The translations under genes and the position numbers were made by a program. The notes under the pieces are model-generated. The model ran no database searches, was not told the DNA's origin, and saw only the letters and a list, made by a program, of their open reading frames with translations. From the NCBI RefSeq assembly GCF_030929555.1, contig NZ_JAVFVT010000025.1, forward strand, positions 40,103-104,102: a stretch of 64,000 bases of DNA, in the 5' to 3' direction. Positions 9,099-18,608 of this stretch are shown piece after piece (position 1 is the stretch's first letter; each line of letters begins with the position of its first letter). Origin of the DNA: Paenibacillus sp. LHD-117. GTDB taxonomy: Bacteria; Bacillota; Bacilli; Paenibacillales; Paenibacillaceae.

Positions 9099-9283
9099 CT
9101 AACGGAGCACACAGCCGTTATTTTGCCTTTCATGCCTCATTCTAAAATCTAACGGAGCTACGCGCGCTTATTGGACGGATTTCTAGGGAAATGGCACTGT
9201 TTGATGGCCAATAGCGGCCTCCAGCTCCGTTAGAATTTGTACACAAACGATTTTAATCGAATAACGACTGTGGCCGCCGTTAG
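9099..9283. repeat. 185-base four-unit intergenic repeat element, copy A
   Basis: Four 26-base units, each starting CTAACGG and ending in a TATT-containing tail. Two lie in direct orientation (9099-9124, 9149-9174) and two are inverted (9208-9233, 9258-9283). Unit starts are spaced 50, 59 and 50 bases. Exactly the same geometry recurs at 54815-54999, although the spacer sequences differ. The inner pair can base-pair over at least 11 bases (CTAACGGAGCT with AGCTCCGTTAG), so the transcript could fold into a long nested hairpin. This copy fills the gap between the dehydratase and lyase genes of the mmg-like operon. No ORF, IS end or known RNA family was recognised in it. Confidence 0.8.
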
Positions 9284-9368
9284 CCATCTAAAACGGTTGC
9301 CATCGAGTTGCAGATCATGGCTGTATGGCAAATGTAGAGTAGTTCCTTCCGCAAGCTTACGTTCCGGA

Positions 9369-10784
9369 CTAAATAACCAACATCCCCATAAATTGCGTGA
9401 CCGGCATTCGCGACAACGTATCGAAATCGAAGCCGACACGCATAATTTCGGCTGCGCGCTTGCGCGGGAACCTGGTCAGCAGATTCGCCTCGCATTTCTC
9501 GATGACCTTCGGCAAACCTTCCTCCCGCCGCCTGCGGTGTCCGATCGGGTATTCGCACGCGATCTTCTCCGTCTCGGTTCCGTCCGCGAACCGCACCTGA
9601 ACCGCATTCGCGATCGAACGTTTCTCCGGATCGAGGTAGTCCAGGCTATATTGCTCGTCGTGCATGACGGTCATCTTCGCCCGGAGCGCGTCGATTCTCG
9701 GGTCGGCGGCCGCTTCGTCTTCGTAGTGCTCGGCGGTAAGCCCGCCGTGCAGCAAAGCGACGGCGACCATGTACTGCAGGCAATGATCCCTGTCCGCGGG
9801 ATTCGTAAGCGGACCCTTCTTGTCGATAATGCGGATGGCGGATTGATGCGTCGTAATCGTGATCTCGCGAATGTCGCCCAGCCGCTCGCGGACGGCTCCA
9901 TGCAGCGCGAACGCGCATTCCACCGCGGTCTGGGCGTGGAACTCGGCGGGGAACGAGATCTTGAACAACACATTCTCCATGACATAAGTGCCCAGGGGAC
10001 GGGCGAGCGTGATCGGCTGTCCCTTGAACAAGACGTCGTGGAAGCCCCACTTCTCGGCCGTGAGCGGCGTCGCGTAGCCCATCTCCCCGTTCAACGCCAT
10101 TAGCGCATGGCGCACCGCGCGGCTGCATGCGTCGCCTGCCGCCCAGGACTTCCGCGAACCGGTATTGGGCGCGTGACGGTACGTTCGCAGCACCCCGCCG
10201 TCCAGCCACGCATTGGACAACGCGTTCTCGATTTCCTCCGCGGTCCCGCCGAGCATCGCCGTCGCGACGGCGGTCGAAGCAATCCGGACGAGAAGGACAT
10301 GGTCGAGACCGACGCGGTTAAAGGAATTGTCCAGCGCCAGAACGCCTTGGATTTCATGGGCTTTCACGGCAGCGGCGAGCACGTCCTTCATCGTCAGCGG
10401 CACGCCTCCTTCCGCGAGCCTTCTTCGGCTGACGTAATCGGCGACGGCGAGAATGCTGCCGAGATTGTCCGATGGATGCCCCCATTCCGCCGCCAGCCAC
10501 GTATCGTTGTAATCGAGCCAGCGAATAAGGGTCCCGATATTATACGCCGCCTGCACCGGATCCAGCTCGAGCCGGGTGCCGGGCACGCGGGCGCCGCCGG
10601 GCAGATCGGCGCCCGGCACGATCGGGCCGATATGTTTCGCGCATTCGGGGAACCGCAAGGCGAGCATCGCCGTGCCGACGGAATCCATCAGCATGTATTG
10701 CGCGATCCGCAGCGCTTCCTCGCTCACGACTTCATAACGCGAGACATAGTCCGCCAGATCGGTAAGCAGCGGGTCCGTTGCCAT
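9369..10784 (-). CDS. prpD: 2-methylcitrate dehydratase (MmgE/PrpD family)
   Basis: Dehydrates 2-methylcitrate to 2-methylaconitate in the methylcitrate cycle. I start it at ATG 10784 (471 residues) because CGAGGAGG stands just upstream and MmgE/PrpD similarity begins there (LADYVSRYEVVSEEALRIAQ); the open frame extends further 5' only into the citrate synthase gene. Family signatures include WLDYNDTWLAAEWGHPSDNLG, followed by AVKAHEIQGVLAL and ALSNAWLDGG, and the C-terminal lid region with VQVRFADGTETEKIACEYP. The length is normal. It follows the citrate synthase gene by 26 bases. It corresponds to mmgE. Confidence 0.94.
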   Translation of the reverse strand: MATDPLLTDLADYVSRYEVVSEEALRIAQYMLMDSVGTAMLALRFPECAKHIGPIVPGADLPGGARVPGTRLELDPVQAAYNIGTLIRWLDYNDTWLAAEWGHPSDNLGSILAVADYVSRRRLAEGGVPLTMKDVLAAAVKAHEIQGVLALDNSFNRVGLDHVLLVRIASTAVATAMLGGTAEEIENALSNAWLDGGVLRTYRHAPNTGSRKSWAAGDACSRAVRHALMALNGEMGYATPLTAEKWGFHDVLFKGQPITLARPLGTYVMENVLFKISFPAEFHAQTAVECAFALHGAVRERLGDIREITITTHQSAIRIIDKKGPLTNPADRDHCLQYMVAVALLHGGLTAEHYEDEAAADPRIDALRAKMTVMHDEQYSLDYLDPEKRSIANAVQVRFADGTETEKIACEYPIGHRRRREEGLPKVIEKCEANLLTRFPRKRAAEIMRVGFDFDTLSRMPVTQFMGMLVI

Positions 10785-10810
10785 CGTCCATTCCTCCTCG
10801 CCTGTATGGG

Positions 10811-11923
10811 TTATGGCTGCAATCCCCTCGGTCCGGTGTACCGGACGCGCGGCCTGAACAGCCGGTTGCGGGCATGCTGCTCGATCACGTGCGCGCACAA
10901 ACCCGCCGTGCGGGCAGCCAGGAACACCGGCGTGAACAGCGGGACGGGGATGCCGAGCAAAGCGTAGACGGGCGCGGCGTAATAATCCAGATTCGGATAC
11001 AGGTTTTTCTCCCGCTTCATGACGGCTTCGCCCGCAGCGCAAATGTCATACAAATCCTGCCGACCCTTCGCCGCCGCCAGCTTCGACAGCGCCTCCTTCA
11101 TGAGCAGCGCCCGCGGATCCGCCTTCCGCATATAAACGCGGTGGCCGAACCCCATGATCCGTTCCTTGCGAGCCAGCTTCCCGAGCATGATCGCTTCGAG
11201 CTCTTCGGCCGTCTCCGCTTCCGACAGCATTTCCATGACCGCCTCGTTGGCTCCGCCGTGCAGGTTCCCTTTGAGCGAAGCGACAGCTCCCGCCACCGCG
11301 CCGTACATATCGGACATCGTAGACGCGATGACCCGTGCCGCGAACGTCGAATTCGGCATCTCATGTTCGCTGTACGCGATGAGCGACTGGTCGAACAGGC
11401 GCTCCTCGAGCGCATCGGGCTCTCTGCCGGTCAGCATGTAAAGAAAATTGCCCGAATAGCTCAAATCTCCGCGCGGCTCAAGAATCGGCTGACCTTGAAG
11501 CAAGCGATGACTGTTCGCCACGAGCTGCGGCACCTTGGCCAGCAGCCTGAGCGCCTTGCGCCCGTTCGCCTCCTCGGACGGATCGTCAAGCTCCCCGTCA
11601 TAGCTCGCCAGCGCCGATATTCCCGTTCGCAGCACATCCATTCGATGGGCGCCTTTCGGCAACCGTCCGAGCATGTCGTATACGGCTTCGGGGATGCCGT
11701 ATTCGGACTGCAGGCCGCGCTCGATTGCCGCCCTATGCTCCGGGTCCGGCAGACTCCCGCCCAGCAGCAGTCCGGCCACGTCGATGTAAGCGACGCACCC
11801 TGCAAGCTCGATCAGGTCGTAGCCGCGCAGGACGATTTCTTCGCCCTCCACGTCCAAATATGAGATCGACGTTTCGCTTGCGACCACGTTCTCGAGCCCC
11901 GGCACATATCGTTCATCCGCCAT
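10811..11923 (-). CDS. prpC: 2-methylcitrate synthase / citrate synthase family
   Basis: Condenses propionyl-CoA (or acetyl-CoA) with oxaloacetate. The 370-residue length fits the short bacterial type I synthases such as MmgD and PrpC. The catalytic triad is recognisable: His in SLKGNLHGGANEAVM, His in IMGFGHRVYM, and Asp in NLYPNLDYYAAPVY; the arginine-rich C-terminus NRLFRPRVRYTG binds oxaloacetate. The neighbouring dehydratase and lyase genes favour a 2-methylcitrate role over the general TCA enzyme. A GGGG-rich ribosome site precedes ATG 11923. It corresponds to mmgD. Confidence 0.92.
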   Translation of the reverse strand: MADERYVPGLENVVASETSISYLDVEGEEIVLRGYDLIELAGCVAYIDVAGLLLGGSLPDPEHRAAIERGLQSEYGIPEAVYDMLGRLPKGAHRMDVLRTGISALASYDGELDDPSEEANGRKALRLLAKVPQLVANSHRLLQGQPILEPRGDLSYSGNFLYMLTGREPDALEERLFDQSLIAYSEHEMPNSTFAARVIASTMSDMYGAVAGAVASLKGNLHGGANEAVMEMLSEAETAEELEAIMLGKLARKERIMGFGHRVYMRKADPRALLMKEALSKLAAAKGRQDLYDICAAGEAVMKREKNLYPNLDYYAAPVYALLGIPVPLFTPVFLAARTAGLCAHVIEQHARNRLFRPRVRYTGPRGLQP

Positions 11924-11962
11924 TGCTGCACGCCCCTTTCTTCTTTTGCTAATCGCGTCGCA

Positions 11963-14900
11963 TTACATGTTTCTCCGATATTGCCCGCCGACCTCGAACA
12001 AAGCCGCCGTAATTTGTCCCAAGGAAGCGTATTGAACCGTCTCCATCAGCTCCTCGAACAGATTGCCGCCTGCCAAAGCAGACTTCCTCAGCCGCTCCAG
12101 CGCTTCGGTGCAAGCCTTCTCGTGCTTTAATTGGAACGCCTTCAGATTGGCCAGCTGAGTCGCTTTCTCCTCATCGGTGGAACGGGCCAGCTCGGGTTCG
12201 GCGGCGAGGATATCGCCATCATGCGGATTCAGGAACATGTTCACGCCTACGATCGGCAGCTCCCCCGAATGTTTCAGTCCTTCGTACAGCAGCGACTCTT
12301 CTTGGATTCTGCCCCTCTGGTACCCGGTATCCATGGCGCCGAGCACGCCGCCCCGCTGATGGATGCGGTCGAATTCCGCGAGCACCGCTTCCTCCACGAG
12401 ATCGGTTAATTCCTCGATCACGAAGGATCCTTGAAGCGGATTTTCGTTCCTCGCGAGGCCAAACTCCTTATTGATGATCATTTGAATCGCCATAGCCCTT
12501 CGCACGGAATGCTCAGTCGGCGTCGTGATGGCTTCGTCGTAAGCGTTCGTGTGCAGGGAGTTGCAGTTGTCGTAGATCGCGAGAAGCGCCTGGAGCGTCG
12601 TACGGATATCGTTAAAATCCATCTCTTGCGCATGCAGGGAGCGGCCGGATGTTTGAATATGGTATTTGAGCTTCTGGCTCCGTTCGTTGCCTTTGTATTT
12701 GTGTTTGATGACGGTGGACCAAATGCGTCTGGCGACGCGGCCCATGACGGCGTATTCGGGATCGAGGCCGTTGCTGAAGAAGAAGGAGAGATTAGGAGCG
12801 AAGTCGTCGATGGCCATGCCCCGGCTCAAATAATATTCGACGTACGTGAATCCGTTCGCCAGCGTGAACGCCAGCTGGGAGATAGGGTTGGCACCGGCCT
12901 CGGCGATATGGTAGCCGCTGATGCTGACCGAATAATAATGGCGCACGCCACGGTCGATAAAATATTGCTGGATATCGCCCATCATTTTTAATGCGAATTC
13001 CGTAGAGAAGATACAAGTATTCTGGCCTTGATCTTCCTTCAAAATATCCGCCTGAACCGTCCCGCGCACCGTTCGCAGCGTCCATGCCCGCAATTGCCCC
13101 GTCTCCGCTTCGTTCGGCTCGCGGCCGTGCTCCCGCGCGAACTTCCCGATTTGCTGGCGAATGGCCGCGTTCATGAACATGGCGAGCACGATCGGCGCCG
13201 GCCCGTTGATCGTCATGGAGACGCTGGTGGACGGATTGCATAGATCAAAGCCGCGGAACAGCTTCTCCATATCGTCCAGCGTGCATACGCTAACGCCGCT
13301 GTTGCCGATCTTCCCGTAAATATCGGGCCGCAGCCCGGGATCCTGCCCGTATAAGGTGACGCTGTCGAACGCGACGGACAGACGCTTCGCATCGTCGTGA
13401 CGGCTCAAATAATGGAATCTTCGGTTCGTCCGGTCCGGCGTGCCTTCGCCCGCGAACTGCCGCTTCGGCTCCTCGTCCCGCCGTTTCAAAGGAAAGACGC
13501 CCGCGGTATAAGGAGGCGAGCCCGGCAAATTCTCCGTCAGCAGCCATCGCAGCACGTCACTGGGGCATGAGTAACGGGGAAGGCTGATTCGCGGAATTCG
13601 CAAGCCGGCAAGCGAAACCGAATATAGCGCCTCGGAGATCTCCTTGCCGCCGCTTCGGGTTCGGGCTCCGGCTTCCCGTTCCAATCCGTACGCTTCCCGA
13701 ACGGACGGCCAGCCTTCGAGCAAGGCTCTGCATTCCGGATGGAGCCGCTTCTCCAGGTTGGCCGCCATCGCATCCAGCTTCTCCGCGACCCCTCTGGCCT
13801 CCGCTTCCGGCAGCACTGCCCATGAGCCGTCTTCCGTGAGCGTTCGGGCGCCTCTCAGCCGGTCAATATTACGCGCGAGTTCGGCCTGCTCTTCAATAAA
13901 ACGATTGCGCTCCCGGACCGTATGCGAGATTTCTCCCAAATAGCCGATCCTCTCGCGCGGGATGATCGAGCTTGCTTTCGTCACCCTGGCGAGGGAAGTC
14001 TCCGGGACGGCCGAAGAATGGGCCGAACCTGCCAGCTTCTCCGCCGCATCCGCCAAACAGGAAAATAGCGCGGTCGTGCCGGGATCGTTGAATCGGCTTG
14101 CGATCGTGCCGAATACGGGCAGCTCCTCGTTCGGCACGCCCGCCAGCCCGCCGCGGCTGCGACGGTACTGCTTCCTGACGTCCCGCAGCGCGTCCTCGGA
14201 ACCGAGCCGTTCGAACTTGTTGATGACGATCAGATCGGCATAATCGAGCATATCGATTTTCTCCAGCTGCGACGGTGCTCCGTATTCGCTGGTCATGACA
14301 TAAACGGAAATATCGCAGAGCGCGCTGACCGCCGAATCGCCTTGGCCGATACCGCTCGTCTCCACGAAGATCCAGTCGAAGCCCGCCGCCTTCGCGAGAT
14401 CGACGGCATCCTTCGTCGCTCCGCTCAGCTCCTTGCCCGATCCGCGCGTCGCCATGCTCCGCATGAACGTGCGCGGCCCGCCGATCGCATTCATCCGGAT
14501 GCGGTCGCCGAGCAGAGCGCCGCCCGTCTTCATTTTGGTCGGATCGATGGAGATTACGGCCACTTTACCGTCCGCCGAATAGCGTAGGTAACGGCGGACC
14601 AGCTCGTCGGTCAAGGAGCTTTTGCCCGCTCCGCCCGTACCGGTCATGCCGATGACGGGAACGCGGGGAAGCGCCTTCCCGATGTCCGCCATCATGTTCG
14701 CGAAGGCCTCCGCCTCATCGCCGGATCTTTCTTCGGCCGTCGTGACGAGACGCGCCAACGCCGCGGGATGGCCGCTTCGCAGCCGGCTTTGCTCCTTCTG
14801 CAGATCCCTTGGCGTCCCATAATCGGATTCGCGAAGCATCCGGCCGATCATGCCTTCGAGGCCGAGCGTGCGGCCGTCCTCCGGCGTGAATATTTTGGCG

Positions 14901-15265
14901 ATGCCGTACTTCTCCAGGTACTCGGCTTCCGCCGGAATAATGACCCCGCCTCCCCCCGCGAAAATCCGGATATGGGACGCCTCCCATTCCCGAAGCAGGT
15001 CCGCCATGTAGGATAAAAACTCGACATGACCGCCTTGGTAAGAGCTGACCGCGATCGCCTGCGCATCCTCTTGTACCGCCGCAAGCACGATTTCTTCAGC
15101 GGAGCGGTTATGGCCGAGATGAATGACTTCCGCTCCCGCCGCTTGAAGCAGCCGCCTAATCATGTTAATGGAAGCGTCGTGCCCGTCGAACAAGGAGGAG
15201 GCCGTCACGAAACGAATAGGGCGTGCCGGCCGCATGGGTTCCTGTCTTGGTGCCTGCTTATCCAT
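11963..15265 (-). CDS. icmF: Fused acyl-CoA mutase IcmF (isobutyryl-CoA mutase with G-protein chaperone)
   Basis: An 1100-residue adenosylcobalamin enzyme with all three IcmF parts. The N-terminal B12-binding domain (about 15-150) has cobalt-ligand His29 in FDGHDAS and IFAGGGGVIIP. The MeaB-like GTPase (about 170-470) has P-loop GMTGTGGAGKSS near residue 208. The mutase TIM barrel (about 560-1090) contains FSTEFALKMMGDIQQYFIDRG and NSLHTNAYDEAITTP. By family it interconverts isobutyryl-CoA and n-butyryl-CoA, and some homologues take related branched acyl-CoAs. The start has AAGGAGG eight bases upstream, 13 bases after the acyl-CoA dehydrogenase stop. Lying inside an mmg-type operon, it would feed branched-chain acyl units, for example from valine, into the adjacent beta-oxidation steps. 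The exact substrate is inferred. Confidence 0.93.
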   Translation of the reverse strand: MDKQAPRQEPMRPARPIRFVTASSLFDGHDASINMIRRLLQAAGAEVIHLGHNRSAEEIVLAAVQEDAQAIAVSSYQGGHVEFLSYMADLLREWEASHIRIFAGGGGVIIPAEAEYLEKYGIAKIFTPEDGRTLGLEGMIGRMLRESDYGTPRDLQKEQSRLRSGHPAALARLVTTAEERSGDEAEAFANMMADIGKALPRVPVIGMTGTGGAGKSSLTDELVRRYLRYSADGKVAVISIDPTKMKTGGALLGDRIRMNAIGGPRTFMRSMATRGSGKELSGATKDAVDLAKAAGFDWIFVETSGIGQGDSAVSALCDISVYVMTSEYGAPSQLEKIDMLDYADLIVINKFERLGSEDALRDVRKQYRRSRGGLAGVPNEELPVFGTIASRFNDPGTTALFSCLADAAEKLAGSAHSSAVPETSLARVTKASSIIPRERIGYLGEISHTVRERNRFIEEQAELARNIDRLRGARTLTEDGSWAVLPEAEARGVAEKLDAMAANLEKRLHPECRALLEGWPSVREAYGLEREAGARTRSGGKEISEALYSVSLAGLRIPRISLPRYSCPSDVLRWLLTENLPGSPPYTAGVFPLKRRDEEPKRQFAGEGTPDRTNRRFHYLSRHDDAKRLSVAFDSVTLYGQDPGLRPDIYGKIGNSGVSVCTLDDMEKLFRGFDLCNPSTSVSMTINGPAPIVLAMFMNAAIRQQIGKFAREHGREPNEAETGQLRAWTLRTVRGTVQADILKEDQGQNTCIFSTEFALKMMGDIQQYFIDRGVRHYYSVSISGYHIAEAGANPISQLAFTLANGFTYVEYYLSRGMAIDDFAPNLSFFFSNGLDPEYAVMGRVARRIWSTVIKHKYKGNERSQKLKYHIQTSGRSLHAQEMDFNDIRTTLQALLAIYDNCNSLHTNAYDEAITTPTEHSVRRAMAIQMIINKEFGLARNENPLQGSFVIEELTDLVEEAVLAEFDRIHQRGGVLGAMDTGYQRGRIQEESLLYEGLKHSGELPIVGVNMFLNPHDGDILAAEPELARSTDEEKATQLANLKAFQLKHEKACTEALERLRKSALAGGNLFEELMETVQYASLGQITAALFEVGGQYRRNM

Positions 15266-15278
15266 GGCAATGCCCTCC

Positions 15279-16427
15279 TTATCCGCCTTCCTTAAGCAAG
15301 TGCTTGAAGATGACGAGCCGCTGGATTTCGTTCGTGCCCTCGTAGATTTGCGTCACCTTCGCATCCCGGAACAGTCTCTCCGCCGGGTATTCGCGCATGT
15401 AACCGTACCCGCCGAAAATTTGGACCGCCTCCGTCGCGCAAGCCATCGCGGTATCGGAGCAGAACCGTTTCGCCATCGAAGCTTCCTTCCCGCAAGGCAG
15501 TCCGCGGCTGCGCATGGCCGCCGCTTGGTAGACGAGCAGCCTTGCCGCTTCGATGCCGGTCGCCATGTCGGCCAGCTTAAACGAGATCGCCTGATGGCTC
15601 GCGATCGGCTTGCCGAATTGATGCCGCTTGCCGGCATAATCAAACGAGCAGGCGAGCGCCGCTTCCGCGATGCCGAGCGCCTGCGCCGCGATGCCGATCC
15701 TTCCGGCATCGAGATGATCGAGCGCGATGCGGAAGCCGTCCCCTTCCCTGCCGATCAGACAATCCGCCGGCACTTCCGCGTTCTCGAAGATGAGCTCCGT
15801 CGTGCTGGAACCGTGCAGCCCAAGCTTCTTCTCGCGTTTCCCGACCGTAAGTCCGGGCGTCCCCTTCTCCACGATGAAGGCGGAGATCCCTTTGGTGCCG
15901 TTGGTCCGGTCCGTCACCGCGAAGGTCACGTACGTATCCGCGTATCCGCCGTTCGTAATAAACGTCTTCGTCCCGTTCAGAACGTAGCGGTCGCCTTGCC
16001 TCACCGCCGTCATGCGGATGCCCGCGGAGTCGGATCCCGCGCTCGGTTCGGTAAGCGCGAACGCGCCGAGCGCTTCGCCTGCGGCAAGCCGCGGCACGTA
16101 GCGGCTTCTCTGGTTTTCGTCGCCGTCGTACAGAATCGGATTGGTGCCGACCGAGCTGTGGACCGAGACGATGACGCCGACGGCCGCGCTTACTTTCGAT
16201 ATTTCGTGAATGGCGATCACGCTCGACAGATAGTCCGCCCCCGCGCCTCCGTACGACTCGGGAACGGCGATTCCCATGAAGCCGAGCTCCCCCATCTTGC
16301 GAATCAGCGCGAGCGGGAATTCGTCCTTGTCCTCCATGTCCGCGACGCAAGCGGCGATATCCCGTTTCGCAAAATCTTTGACCATGGCGCGCAGCGCTTC
16401 CTGTTCGTTCGTGAGCGGCAGCAGCAT
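15279..16427 (-). CDS. mmgC: Acyl-CoA dehydrogenase (MmgC-like)
   Basis: An FAD enzyme oxidising a short-chain acyl-CoA to the 2-enoyl-CoA and passing electrons to ETF. At 382 residues it has the normal length. Signatures are FALTEPSAGSDSAG, then YVLNGTKTFITNGGYADTYV, LDAGRIGIAAQALGIAEAAL, QIFGGYGYMREYPAERLFRD and KVTQIYEGTNEIQRLVI, where EGTNE carries the catalytic Glu of the short-chain group. I prefer ATG 16427: GAGGAA is about 10 bases away, while a GTG at 16436 is too close to it. Given the IcmF and thiolase neighbours, butyryl-CoA is the likely substrate. Confidence 0.93.
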   Translation of the reverse strand: MLLPLTNEQEALRAMVKDFAKRDIAACVADMEDKDEFPLALIRKMGELGFMGIAVPESYGGAGADYLSSVIAIHEISKVSAAVGVIVSVHSSVGTNPILYDGDENQRSRYVPRLAAGEALGAFALTEPSAGSDSAGIRMTAVRQGDRYVLNGTKTFITNGGYADTYVTFAVTDRTNGTKGISAFIVEKGTPGLTVGKREKKLGLHGSSTTELIFENAEVPADCLIGREGDGFRIALDHLDAGRIGIAAQALGIAEAALACSFDYAGKRHQFGKPIASHQAISFKLADMATGIEAARLLVYQAAAMRSRGLPCGKEASMAKRFCSDTAMACATEAVQIFGGYGYMREYPAERLFRDAKVTQIYEGTNEIQRLVIFKHLLKEGG

Positions 16428-16477
16428 CGCATCCACTTCCTCTGCTGTTTAGTCATGTTGGCGTAAACATGCGCGAG

Positions 16478-17329
16478 CTAATACACGTAGAACCCTCTGC
16501 CCGCCTTCTTCCCCAGCCAGCCGGCGTGAACATAGCTGCGAAGCAGCGGACAAGGCCGGTACTTGGGATCACCGAAGCCTTGATGCAGCACTTCCATGAT
16601 CGCAAGACAGGTATCGAGACCAATCAGGTCCGCTAACGCGAGCGGTCCCATCGGATGCCGCATGCCAAGCTTCATGATCGCATCCACCGCCTCGGGAACG
16701 GCCACGCCCTCATATACGCAGTAGATAGCTTCGTTGATCATGGGCATCAGCACCCGGTTGGAGACGAAGCCGGGACTATCGCCCGCTTCGACCGGCGTCT
16801 TGCCCAGCGAGCGGGCAAAGCTTTCGGCGGCCCGGAACGTACCCTCAGAGGTGGCAAGTCCGCGGATCAGCTCCACGAGCGGCATGACGGGCACCGGATT
16901 CATAAAATGAATGCCCACGACCCGGTCCGGCCGCCCCGTCGCCGCGGCAATTTCCGTAATCGACAACGAAGACGTGTTGCTCGCCAGTATCGCGGATTCC
17001 GCGCAGACCGCATCGAGTCGGCGGAAGACGTCCTGTTTGGCCGAGCGGTTCTCGACGATCGCTTCGATGACGAGATCCGCGCCGGCAGCATCGGCAATGT
17101 CGGACGATATCGCAATCCGGTTCAGCATCGCGGCTGCTTCCTCCGCGCTCTTCCGCCCCTTCTCCACGTCGCGCTCCGCCTGGCTCATTAGCGCATCAAG
17201 TCCCAGCTTTGCACGCTCAGGCGAAAGATCGTGGAGCAGCACCCGCACGCCCGCCGCTGCCGCCGTCTGCGCGATGCCGCTGCCCATCTGCCCCGCTCCT
17301 ACGACCATCAGTTGACGTATCGTCGTCAA
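16478..17329 (-). CDS. mmgB: 3-hydroxybutyryl-CoA dehydrogenase (MmgB-like)
   Basis: An NAD-dependent 3-hydroxyacyl-CoA dehydrogenase, 283 residues, the usual size of the short bacterial form. The Rossmann motif VVGAGQMGSGIAQTAA opens the protein, SSLSITEIAAATGRPDRVVG precedes the catalytic segment GIHFMNPVPVMPLVE, and DSPGFVSNRVLMPMINEA and HPMGPLALADLIGLDTCL follow. The start is TTG at 17329 with AGGAGGGGAGATC in front; no ATG offers a better site. It lies between thiolase and acyl-CoA dehydrogenase as in Bacillus mmgABC. No enoyl-CoA hydratase gene is present in the operon, so that step must come from elsewhere. Confidence 0.93.
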   Translation of the reverse strand: MTTIRQLMVVGAGQMGSGIAQTAAAAGVRVLLHDLSPERAKLGLDALMSQAERDVEKGRKSAEEAAAMLNRIAISSDIADAAGADLVIEAIVENRSAKQDVFRRLDAVCAESAILASNTSSLSITEIAAATGRPDRVVGIHFMNPVPVMPLVELIRGLATSEGTFRAAESFARSLGKTPVEAGDSPGFVSNRVLMPMINEAIYCVYEGVAVPEAVDAIMKLGMRHPMGPLALADLIGLDTCLAIMEVLHQGFGDPKYRPCPLLRSYVHAGWLGKKAGRGFYVY

Positions 17330-17343
17330 GATCTCCCCTCCTT

Positions 17344-18525
17344 TTACACTTGCACGAGCACCGCGTCGCCCTGCGCCGTTCCGCTGCAGATCGCCGCTAC
17401 GCCGAGACCGCCGCCGCGGCGGCGCAGCTCGTGCACGAGCGTAAGCACGATCCTCGCCCCGCTTGCCCCGATGGGATGGCCAAGGGCGACCGCGCCTCCG
17501 TTGACGTTCACCTTCTCCGGATCCCAGCCGGCGATTCGGCCGCTCGTCAGCACGACGGCAGCGAAAGCCTCATTCACCTCGAATAGGTCGATATCCTCGA
17601 TCCGATGCCCGGTCTTCGCGAGCAGCTTCTGTATCGCCAGCGCAGGCGCCGTCGCAATATAAGGCGCTTCCTGCGCGGATTCCGCATGCCCGAGGATGCG
17701 GGCGAGCGGCTTCGTTCCGAGCTCGCTTGCCTTGTCCTCCGACATGAGGATCAGTGCAGCCGCTCCGTCGTTCACCCCCGGCGCGTTGCCCGCCGTAATC
17801 GTTCCGTCCGCCACGAAGACGGGAAGCAGCCGGGACAGGGCGTCCGGGCTCGTATCGGCGCGCGGCGCTTCGTCGCGATCGACGACGAGCTCCGTCCCGT
17901 TCCGGCCGGGTATCCGGATCGGAACGATCTCCTCCCGAAACTTTCCATCCTCGATCGCCCGTACCGCCCGAAGATGGCTGCGCAGCGCCCAGTCATCCTG
18001 CTCTTGCCGCGAGACCCCGTATTCCTTCGCCACGTTGCTGCCGTGCACCGCCATATGCACGTCGTCGAACGGGCACTGCAGCCCGTCGTGAATCATCAGG
18101 TCCACCGCCGTCCCGTTGCCCATCCGATTCCCCCACCGCAAGCCGGCGAGCGCATGGACCGAGCTGCTCATGCTTTCCATGCCGCCAGCCGCGACGATGT
18201 CGGTGTCGCCCGCGCGAATGACCTGGTCGGCCAGCGTGATCGCGCGGAGACCGGACGCGCACACCTTGCTTACCGTCTCGGCAGGCGTATCCCAAGGCAA
18301 ACCGGCAAGCCTCGCCGCTTGCCTGGCCGGATTTTGCCCTGCGCCTCCCTGCAGCGCCATCCCCATGATCGTTTTCTCTACTTGTTCCGATCGCAAGCCT
18401 GCCCGTTCCACCGCTTCCTTGATCGCTTCGCCGCCAAGCCGAACGGCAGGCACTCCCTTCAAGCTCCCTCCGAACTTGCCGAACGGCGTTCGAGCTCCAC
18501 TGACGATGACGGTCCGTGCGGACAT
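17344..18525 (-). CDS. mmgA: Acetyl-CoA C-acetyltransferase (thiolase, MmgA-like)
   Basis: Cleaves acetoacetyl-CoA to two acetyl-CoA, or the reverse. With ATG 18525 it is 393 residues, the standard thiolase length. AAGGGGAG lies upstream of that codon, whereas an ATG at 18573 has its only GAGGAG 17 bases away. Key residues are the nucleophile Cys in ETVSKVCASGLRAI, the NEAFA loop, His in GGAVALGHPIGASGAR and the second Cys in AICSGTAQG. It is the first gene of the seven-gene operon, and a cre box lies 84 bases upstream. In B. subtilis mmgA heads a sigma-E, catabolite-repressed operon; no clear sigma-E promoter could be read here. Confidence 0.94.
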   Translation of the reverse strand: MSARTVIVSGARTPFGKFGGSLKGVPAVRLGGEAIKEAVERAGLRSEQVEKTIMGMALQGGAGQNPARQAARLAGLPWDTPAETVSKVCASGLRAITLADQVIRAGDTDIVAAGGMESMSSSVHALAGLRWGNRMGNGTAVDLMIHDGLQCPFDDVHMAVHGSNVAKEYGVSRQEQDDWALRSHLRAVRAIEDGKFREEIVPIRIPGRNGTELVVDRDEAPRADTSPDALSRLLPVFVADGTITAGNAPGVNDGAAALILMSEDKASELGTKPLARILGHAESAQEAPYIATAPALAIQKLLAKTGHRIEDIDLFEVNEAFAAVVLTSGRIAGWDPEKVNVNGGAVALGHPIGASGARIVLTLVHELRRRGGGLGVAAICSGTAQGDAVLVQV

Positions 18526-18608
18526 CTTCCCATCTCCCCTTCGCCTTGCTTGCTTCTCAAGCTGTACAGGCATGTTGTCCAGCGGTATAGCTCCTCAATC
18601 TATATTTA

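Noticed and set aside
10785..11042. N-terminal extension of the dehydratase to 11042
   Set aside because: The extra 86 residues lie antiparallel to nothing but overlap the citrate synthase coding end and have no family similarity; a strong ribosome site stands before ATG 10784.
15162..16466. 434-codon plus-strand frame opposite mmgC
   Set aside because: Rich in Arg and His with no recognisable domain; mirrors a well-conserved acyl-CoA dehydrogenase.
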